A DNA stretch of 64,000 nucleotides from Alphaproteobacteria bacterium (lineage in GTDB: Bacteria > Pseudomonadota > Alphaproteobacteria > CACIAM-22H2). The translations under genes and the position numbers were made by a program. The notes below the pieces were generated by a model, which saw nothing but the letters and a program-made list of their open reading frames with translations, was not told where the DNA came from and did not search any database. Shown in pieces: positions 58,033-64,000 of the stretch. How positions within the stretch are numbered: position 1 is the stretch's first letter; each line of letters starts with the position of its first letter. The stretch lies in the NCBI GenBank assembly GCA_016793165.1, contig JAEULA010000008.1:248001-312000 (forward strand). Direction: 5' to 3'.

Positions 58033-59580
58033 ATGACAGCGGGCGTCGACCAGTACGAGATCGAATTGACGCTCCGTCTCGACCCCGAGGCCGCTTCGCG
58101 GCTGGCAAGGCGCGACAGCCTTCCGGAACTGCGCGCCGGGCGGATGCGCCGCCGGCGCCTGGTGTCGACCTATTTCGACACGCCCGACGGTCTGCTGCGG
58201 ACCAGCCGCATCGCCCTGCGGATCCGGCAGGACGGCAAGCGCTTCGTGCAGACCGTGAAGACGGCGGCGGCCGATACCGGGCCGGCGATCCGGCGCGGCG
58301 AGTGGGAGTGCGGCGTGAGCGAGCCGGTTCCCGATCTGCGCAGCCTCGGCGACGAGCGCGAGCTGCGCCACGTCTTCGGCGACGCGGGGCTGGCCGCGGC
58401 ATTGCAGCCCGTCTACACGACCGATTTCACGCGAACGACCATTCCCCTGCGCGTCGGCGACAGCCGCCTCGATCTTGCGATCGACGTCGGCGAGATCCGC
58501 GTCGGCGAGGCGACCGAGCCGGTGTGCGAGGCCGAGATCGAGCTTCGCCGCGGCGCCGTCGCCGACGTCTACGCCGTCGCCCAGGCCCTGCGCCGCGAAG
58601 TGGCGGTGCGGCTCGAGCCCCTGAGCAAGTCCGAGCGCGCCTATTTCCTGACGCTGCAAGGCGGCGTGCGCCCGCTGCGAGCGAAGCGGCCGCGGATGGA
58701 GCGCGACGTCAGCCTGGGCGACGCGTTCCTGGCGATCGCGCGAAGCTGTCTGATCCAGCTGCGCGCCAACGCCGCCGCGGTCGAGCGTGGCGACGATCCC
58801 GAGGGCATGCATCAGCTGCGGGTCGCGCTGCGGCGCCTGCGATCGGCATTCTCGGCCTTCGGCGCCGCGATGCCGGGGCCCGCGCGGCGCCGCTTCGCGG
58901 CCAGCCTGAAGCGGCTGGCTCGGACGACCGACGCGGCGCGCGAGCTGGACGTGTTCCTGGCCGAGATCCTCGTCGCCGTGCGCAAGGCCGTCGGTCGCGA
59001 CTCCGGGCTCGCGGCCGTCGAAGCGGCCGCGCGCGAGGCGCGTGCGCGGGCCTGGGCGCGGGTGCGCGCGGCGCTCGCCGGCGACCTGTTCGTCGCGACC
59101 GTCCTCGATCTCGAGGCATGGCTGGAGGGCGGCGGCTGGCGCCTCGCCGCCGGCGACACCTACGCGCATCCCGCCGAGGACTATGCGCGCCGCGTGCTCA
59201 AGCGGCTGCACCGCAAGCTGGCGCGTGCCGGGGAGCGGCTGGCCGAGCTGTCTGAACCCGAGCTGCACGATGTCCGGCTCCGCGCAAAGAAGCTGCGCTA
59301 CGCCGGCGAGTTCTTCCGCGACCTGTTCGCGGCGAAGGCGGCCAAGCGCTACCTCGCCGCGCTTGCCGACGTGCAGGATCATCTCGGCGCGCTCAACGAC
59401 AGCGTCACGGTGCGCGCCTTGCTCCAGCGACTGGGTCGACGCCGCCTCGCCGACGCGGCGGGGTTCGAGCGCGGGGCGGCCGTCATCCTCGGCTGGAGCG
59501 GGGCGCGCGTGAGCGCGGAGCTCGACCGGCTTCCGGAGACCTGGCGCGCCTTCCTCGACTGCCGGGCGTTCTGGAAATAG
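58033..59580 (+). CDS. CYTH-CHAD protein (triphosphatase-like, polyphosphate-related)
   Basis: A 515-residue fusion of an N-terminal CYTH triphosphate-tunnel domain (about 1-210) and a C-terminal CHAD domain (about 230-510), which binds polyphosphate. The CYTH ExExK motif reads EIELT here, so the lysine is replaced by threonine. CHAD histidine and basic motifs HQLRVALRRLRSAF and HDVRLRAKKLRYAGEFF are intact. ATG 58033 follows GAGGG. Closely linked to a SixA-like phosphatase, ppk1 and ppx, supporting a polyphosphate context. Activity on inorganic triphosphate is known for relatives. Confidence 0.93.
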   Translation: MTAGVDQYEIELTLRLDPEAASRLARRDSLPELRAGRMRRRRLVSTYFDTPDGLLRTSRIALRIRQDGKRFVQTVKTAAADTGPAIRRGEWECGVSEPVPDLRSLGDERELRHVFGDAGLAAALQPVYTTDFTRTTIPLRVGDSRLDLAIDVGEIRVGEATEPVCEAEIELRRGAVADVYAVAQALRREVAVRLEPLSKSERAYFLTLQGGVRPLRAKRPRMERDVSLGDAFLAIARSCLIQLRANAAAVERGDDPEGMHQLRVALRRLRSAFSAFGAAMPGPARRRFAASLKRLARTTDAARELDVFLAEILVAVRKAVGRDSGLAAVEAAAREARARAWARVRAALAGDLFVATVLDLEAWLEGGGWRLAAGDTYAHPAEDYARRVLKRLHRKLARAGERLAELSEPELHDVRLRAKKLRYAGEFFRDLFAAKAAKRYLAALADVQDHLGALNDSVTVRALLQRLGRRRLADAAGFERGAAVILGWSGARVSAELDRLPETWRAFLDCRAFWK

Positions 59581-59590
59581 CTGCGGCCGT

Positions 59591-60115
59591 TCAATCCGCG
59601 CCGGGACGCTCGAGATCGGCGGGCGTGCGGAACGCGACGAGCGCGACGCGGGCCTCGGTGAAGGCGCGCCAGGTGTCGCTGTCGCTGCGGAACCATGCCA
59701 TCGCTGCGGTCGGAAACTTCCCGGCCAGCGCCTCGCTCGCCGGACCGTCGCCGCGGTCGAGGTCCTGCGCCAGCAGCTCGAGCCCGGGATTGTGCGCGAT
59801 CACCAGCGCGCGGGCATAGGCGTCGTCGAGCGCCTCGACATGGCGCAGCAGCGTGGCCGCCGATGCGAGATAGAGCCGGCGATCGACCAGGACGGGGCCC
59901 GGATCGAGATGCGGCGCGGCCAGGCGCAGCGTCTCCTGCGTGCGCACCGCCGCGGAGCAGAGCACGACGTCGGGACGCCAGCCCTTTCCGGCCAGCCAGG
60001 CAGCCATCGCCGGCGCGGCGCGGCGGCCCCGCTCGCTCAAGGGCCGGTCGAAATCGTCCATCCCGGGGGTTGCCCAGCTGGATTTGGCATGGCGGAAAAG
60101 AACCAGATCCTTCAA
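59591..60115 (-). CDS. SixA-like histidine phosphatase
   Basis: Small phosphohistidine-phosphatase-type member of the histidine phosphatase superfamily, 174 residues. The catalytic motif is LFRHAKSSW (RHA in place of RHG, as in SixA), with DFDRPLSERG and the second histidine in VIAHNPGLELL. I chose TTG 60115, preceded by GGAAAGG, since relatives start MKxLxLLRHAKSSW; GTG 60142 is the alternative. Targets of SixA are phosphorelay histidines; the target here is unknown. Confidence 0.9.
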   Translation of the reverse strand: MKDLVLFRHAKSSWATPGMDDFDRPLSERGRRAAPAMAAWLAGKGWRPDVVLCSAAVRTQETLRLAAPHLDPGPVLVDRRLYLASAATLLRHVEALDDAYARALVIAHNPGLELLAQDLDRGDGPASEALAGKFPTAAMAWFRSDSDTWRAFTEARVALVAFRTPADLERPGAD

Positions 60116-60207
60116 CGAATTGCGCCTTTCCGGTCGCGGCACCTGCGACGTCGCCGACGATAGCCCGGGTCGGAAGTCGCGTGGTATAGGCCGACGACAT
60201 CGAATTC

Positions 60208-62364
60208 ATGAGGACCATCGTGGATACGAGCTTCGAAGGCGCGGGGGTCCGTCCGGTCGCACTCGCGGAGGACGCCCGGTACATCAACCGGGAGCTGTCC
60301 TGGCTGGCCTTCAACGAGCGCGTTCTCGAGGAGGCCGCGGACACGGCGCATCCGCTGCTCGAGCGCCTGCGCTTCCTGTCGATCTCGGCGAGCAACCTCG
60401 ACGAATTCTACATGGTCCGCGTCGCCGGACTGCGCGGCCAGATGGCTGCGGGCGTCAAGACCCCGAGCATCGACGGCGCGACCCCCGAGCGTCAGCTCGC
60501 CGCGATCCATCGCCGCGCCGGCGCGTTGATGCAGGCGCAGCAGGTGTGCTGGGCCGCGCTGCGCGCCGAGCTTGCCGTCGCCGGCGTCAGCGTCATCGGC
60601 GCCGAGGACATCACCAGCGACGAGCGCGCCTGGGTCGAGCAGCATTTCCTGCAGACGATCTTTCCGGTCCTGACGCCGCTGGCGATCGATCCCGCGCACC
60701 CGTTCCCGTTCCTGCCCAACAAGGGATTCGGCCTCGCCCTGCAGCTCGCGCGTCCGGCCGACGGGTCGACGCTGAACGCGCTGCTGCCGCTGCCCGCGCA
60801 GACCGACCGCTTCATCCGGCTGCCGGGCGCGCAGATCCGCTTCGTCCCGCTGGAGGATCTGGTCCGGCTGTTCCTCGACCGGCTCTTCCCCGGCTTCGAG
60901 GTGCGCGCCCACGGCGTGTTCCGCATCCTGCGCGACAGCGAGATGGAGATCGACGAGGAGGCCGAGGACCTCGTCCAGACCTTCGAGACCGCGCTCAAGC
61001 GCCGGCGGCGCGGCGTGGTCATCCGGCTCGCGGTCACCAGCAACATGCCGGACGAGGTCCTGGACTTCGTGCGCTCGGGGTTGAAGGCGGGGCCGGAGGA
61101 CGTCTTCCGTCTCGACGGGCTGCTCGGGCTCGCCGACACCAGGCAGCTGATCGTCGACAACCGGCCCGACCTGCTGTTCACGCCGTACCATCCGCGGTTT
61201 CCCGAGCGCATCCGCGACTTCGGCGGCGACTGCTTCGCCGCGATCCGTCAGAAGGATCTCGTCGTCCATCATCCCTACGAGAGCTTCGACGTCGTCGTGC
61301 AGTTCGTGCGCCAGGCGGCGCAGGATCCCGACGTCGTGGCCATCAAGCAGACGCTCTATCGCACCTCGGACAACTCGCCGATCGTGCGGGCGCTGATCGA
61401 GGCGGCGGAGGCGGGCAAGTCCGTGACGGCCCTGGTCGAGCTGAAGGCGCGCTTCGACGAGGAACGCAACATCCGCTGGGCCCGCGACCTCGAGCGCGCC
61501 GGCGTGCAGGTGGTCTACGGCTTCATCCGGCTCAAGACGCACGCCAAGATCTCGCTCGTCGTCCGCCGCGAGAGCGGCGCGATGCGGGCGTACGTGCATT
61601 TCGGCACCGGCAACTACCATCCGGTCACCGCGCGCGTGTACACCGACCTCTCGTACTTCTCCTGCGATCCCGCGCTGTGCCGCGATGCGGCGCGGCTGTT
61701 CAACTACATCACCGGCTACGCCAAGCCGGACGCCATGGAACGGATCAGCTTCGCGCCGCTGACGCTGCGGCCCCGGCTGCTGCAGCTGATCCAGGAGGAG
61801 ATCGACCACGCGGCCGCGGGCCGTCCGGCGGCGATCTGGGCGAAGCTCAACGCGCTGATCGACGCCGACGTCATCGAGGCGCTCTACCGGGCGAGCCAGG
61901 CCGGCGTGCAGATCGACCTGGTGGTGCGCGGCGTCTGCGGCCTGCGTCCCGGCGTGCCGGGCCTGTCGGAGAACATCCGCGTGAAGTCGATCGTCGGCCG
62001 CTTCCTCGAGCACAGCCGCATCGTCTGCTTCGGGGCGGGCAAGGGGCTGCCGAGCGCGGCGTCGAAGGTGTTCATCTCCTCGGCGGACTGGATGCCGCGC
62101 AACCTCTCCTGGCGCGTCGAGACCCTGATTCCGGTCGAGAACCCGACCGTCCACGAGCAGGTTCAGGACCAGATCATGGTGGCGAACCTCAAGGACATGA
62201 CGAACAGCTGGATCCTGCAGTCGGACGGGAGCTACGTGCGCCAACCCTTCCAAGCCGACAGCTTCAGCGCGCACAAGTTCTTCATGACGAACCCGAGCCT
62301 CTCGGGGCGCGGCTCGGCGCTGCGCAAGGCCGGCGGCCGTCGCGGGCGCAACAAGGACAGCTGA
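60208..62364 (+). CDS. ppk1: Polyphosphate kinase 1
   Basis: Synthesises polyphosphate reversibly from ATP. 718 residues. The N-terminal [19 protein letters not shown] is diagnostic. The phosphorylated histidine fits H445 in KTHAKISL and the second catalytic histidine H602 in FLEHSRI, with the same 157-residue spacing as H435 and H592 of E. coli. The C-terminal tail is basic. ppx follows 14 bases downstream, so synthesis and breakdown enzymes are co-transcribed. Confidence 0.97.
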   Translation: MRTIVDTSFEGAGVRPVALAEDARYINRELSWLAFNERVLEEAADTAHPLLERLRFLSISASNLDEFYMVRVAGLRGQMAAGVKTPSIDGATPERQLAAIHRRAGALMQAQQVCWAALRAELAVAGVSVIGAEDITSDERAWVEQHFLQTIFPVLTPLAIDPAHPFPFLPNKGFGLALQLARPADGSTLNALLPLPAQTDRFIRLPGAQIRFVPLEDLVRLFLDRLFPGFEVRAHGVFRILRDSEMEIDEEAEDLVQTFETALKRRRRGVVIRLAVTSNMPDEVLDFVRSGLKAGPEDVFRLDGLLGLADTRQLIVDNRPDLLFTPYHPRFPERIRDFGGDCFAAIRQKDLVVHHPYESFDVVVQFVRQAAQDPDVVAIKQTLYRTSDNSPIVRALIEAAEAGKSVTALVELKARFDEERNIRWARDLERAGVQVVYGFIRLKTHAKISLVVRRESGAMRAYVHFGTGNYHPVTARVYTDLSYFSCDPALCRDAARLFNYITGYAKPDAMERISFAPLTLRPRLLQLIQEEIDHAAAGRPAAIWAKLNALIDADVIEALYRASQAGVQIDLVVRGVCGLRPGVPGLSENIRVKSIVGRFLEHSRIVCFGAGKGLPSAASKVFISSADWMPRNLSWRVETLIPVENPTVHEQVQDQIMVANLKDMTNSWILQSDGSYVRQPFQADSFSAHKFFMTNPSLSGRGSALRKAGGRRGRNKDS

Positions 62365-62378
62365 CAGATCGACGCGGC

Positions 62379-63875
62379 ATGAACCGACGCTCCAAGACGG
62401 ATCCGACCCGACCGCGCCCCGTCGGCGTCGTCGACATCGGGTCGAACTCCGTCCGCCTCGTGGTGTTCGACGCCGCGAAGCGCTCGCCGTGGCCGGTGTT
62501 CAACGAGAAGGTCCTCTGCGGCCTGGGACGCGGGCTCCAGCGCACCGGAGAGCTGAACCCCGAGGGGGTGGCGTCGGCGCTGGAGAACCTGCAGCGCTTC
62601 GCGCGGCTCGCCGAGGCGATGCATGTCGACGATCTCGCCTTCGTCGCCACGGCGGCCGTGCGCGACGCGCGTAGCGGGGCGATCTTCGTGCGCGAGGCGG
62701 AGACGCGGATCGGCCGGCGCATCCGGATCCTGTCGGGCGCCGACGAGGCGCGCCTCTCGGCCATGGGCGTCGTCGCCGGCATTCCCGACGCCAACGGCAT
62801 CGCAGGCGATCTCGGCGGCGGCAGTCTCGAGCTCGTACGGATCGACCGGGCCCGGGTCGGCGCACATGCCACGCTGCCCCTCGGTCCGCTCCGCCTGCGC
62901 GACGTCGAAGGGCGCGGCCGCGCGCGCGAGGAGATCGATCGCTGCCTCGATGCGCTGGACTGGCTGCCCGAGGCGCGCGGCAAGCAGCTGTTCGCCGTCG
63001 GCGGCGCCTGGCGCTCGTTGGCGCGCGTGCACATGGCCCATGTCGGCTACCCGCTGCACGTGATCCACCACTACACGCTCAAGCGCGAGCGCGCCGAAGA
63101 GTTCTGCGAGCTCGTCGCCGGACTCAGCCGCGAATCGCTCGAGCGCGTCGGCGATGTTTCGCGCAAGCGCATCGACACGCTGCCGCTGGCGGCGCTGGTG
63201 CTGGCGCGCGTCCTGCGCCGGGCGCGCCCGTCGGAGCTCGTCTTCGCCGCGACCGGATTGCGCGAGGGCTGCGTCTACGACCAGCTGACTCCGGCGGAGC
63301 GCCGGCGCGATCCGCTGATCGCGGCCTGCACGGAGATCGCGCGCGCGAATGCGCGCTTCGCCGTCGACGGACAGGGGCTGATGGCGTGGATCGCGCCGCT
63401 GTTCAGGAAGTCGCCGCCGGCCGAGGCGCGACTGCGGCTCGCGGCGTGCGACCTTTCCGACATCGCCTGGCGCGAGCACCCCGATTACCGCGCCGAGATC
63501 GCGTTCCTGCGCACGTTGCGCATGCCGGTAACCGGCATCGACCATCCCGGCCGCGCCTTCGTGGCGCTGGCGATCCACACCCGCTACGAAGGTCGCGCCG
63601 ACGCGCCCGTGACGCGCCCCGCCTGGCAGCTGCTCGACGAGGAGTCGTTGCGCGCCGCGCACACGCTCGGTCTGGCGCTGCGGCTCGCCTACACGCTATC
63701 CGCCGGCGCGCCGGGAATCCTGGGCCAGGTCAAGCTCGCCCTGGATCGCACCCATCTCGATCTGCAAATGGGGCCGCGCGCCCGGCTGCTCGTCGCCGAG
63801 ACCGTCGAGCGGAGGCTCGAGGCGCTGGCGCGGAGCCTCGGGCGCAAGCCCCGCCTGCGCGTCCGCGCGGCCTGA
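62379..63875 (+). CDS. ppx: Exopolyphosphatase, long Ppx/GppA form
   Basis: 498-residue Ppx/GppA protein, long form with a C-terminal HD-like domain. Phosphate loops are VDIGSNSVRL at 18-27 and DLGGGS at 144-149. ATG 62379 lies 14 bases after ppk1. The window therefore has two family members: this one, paired with ppk1, and a short one at 2179. This copy is the better candidate for polyphosphate breakdown. Its TGA abuts the convergent gene's stop in TGATCA. Confidence 0.95.
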   Translation: MNRRSKTDPTRPRPVGVVDIGSNSVRLVVFDAAKRSPWPVFNEKVLCGLGRGLQRTGELNPEGVASALENLQRFARLAEAMHVDDLAFVATAAVRDARSGAIFVREAETRIGRRIRILSGADEARLSAMGVVAGIPDANGIAGDLGGGSLELVRIDRARVGAHATLPLGPLRLRDVEGRGRAREEIDRCLDALDWLPEARGKQLFAVGGAWRSLARVHMAHVGYPLHVIHHYTLKRERAEEFCELVAGLSRESLERVGDVSRKRIDTLPLAALVLARVLRRARPSELVFAATGLREGCVYDQLTPAERRRDPLIAACTEIARANARFAVDGQGLMAWIAPLFRKSPPAEARLRLAACDLSDIAWREHPDYRAEIAFLRTLRMPVTGIDHPGRAFVALAIHTRYEGRADAPVTRPAWQLLDEESLRAAHTLGLALRLAYTLSAGAPGILGQVKLALDRTHLDLQMGPRARLLVAETVERRLEALARSLGRKPRLRVRAA

Positions 63876-64000
63876 TCAGCCGACGTCGACCCGCCGCATC
63901 GCGGGCCAGTCGAACGCGAGGGCATCGCGGCTCGCGCGCGCCTCGTGGTCGAGCCGCAGGGTCGTGTCCGCGACGTTCGCCGCGATGAAGTCCGGCACCG
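63876..64000 (-). CDS. Unrecognised protein, C-terminal fragment
   Basis: The minus strand carries an open frame entering from the right edge and ending at 63876. The 41 visible codons include PDFIAANVADTTLRL and end FDWPAMRRVDVG. Composition and its abutting convergent position to ppx support a real gene. Too little is visible to name a family. Confidence 0.55.
   Translation of the reverse strand, partial: VPDFIAANVADTTLRLDHEARASRDALAFDWPAMRRVDVG

Noticed and set aside
59940..63875. 1311-codon plus-strand frame apparently fusing a large protein to Ppx
   Set aside because: The upstream part is a shadow of ppk1; the real ppx starts at 62379.

Overview
The window is chromosomal DNA of very high GC content from an alphaproteobacterium, most likely of the Rhodospirillales type. 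This rests on hallmark genes and gene order: HdaA beside a CDP-alcohol transferase, a DUF2794 protein, the 54-residue aa3 oxidase subunit IV, and the orders ppx-rlmE, yfgM-bamB-der, rpsF-rpsR-DUF2232-rplI, dnaB-alr-mlaEF-radA-cvpA-purF, fabD-fabG-acpP-fabF-mltG and ppk-ppx. I see no insertion sequence, integrase, CRISPR array, rRNA gene or toxin-antitoxin pair. Genes are tightly packed and many share ATGA or GTGA stop/start overlaps.

Left part (1-15 kb): a partial MFS transporter and a tRNA-Gln on the minus strand, then a plus-strand run of ppx, rlmE, guaB, rsmB, a GNAT enzyme, guaA, a group 3 truncated haemoglobin and a small helical protein. Two small minus-strand genes follow, then yfgM-bamB-der (outer membrane and ribosome assembly).

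15-28 kb is a long minus-strand block: GNAT, SDR, purF, cvpA, radA, an MlaE/MlaF-type lipid transporter pair, alr, dnaB, cfa, then rplI, a DUF2232 membrane protein, rpsR and rpsF. A clean terminator separates the ribosomal operon from cfa.

28-38.5 kb is the one clearly accessory region. It holds an arylformamidase-like hydrolase, an enolase-superfamily dehydratase/racemase, a complete Opp/Dpp-type ABC importer split into two halves, an NAD-dependent epimerase, a RidA protein, a persulfide-dioxygenase-like metallo-beta-lactamase protein and a cupin-like protein of unknown role. It separates rpsF and fabD, which are close neighbours in several alphaproteobacteria as far as I recall. I infer a catabolic and uptake module for an unidentified substrate. 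If the window holds an undescribed system, this is the best candidate.

38.6-52.6 kb is core envelope and lipid biology: fabD-fabG-acpP-fabF-mltG, an SDR, yicC-gmk, then minus-strand lptF-lptG-surA-rsmA, then pepA-holC-ndk. The usual lptD (between lptG and surA) and pdxA (between surA and rsmA) are absent from their customary places. holC appears to start at CTG and rsmA at TTG.

52.7-64 kb holds the tiny oxidase subunit IV gene, purM-purN, a CDP-alcohol phosphatidyltransferase with hdaA, an SDR lacking the usual catalytic Tyr-Lys pair, an RsmC-like methyltransferase, and a polyphosphate-related group: a CYTH-CHAD protein, a SixA-like phosphatase, ppk1 and a second ppx. The window ends inside an unrecognised minus-strand gene.
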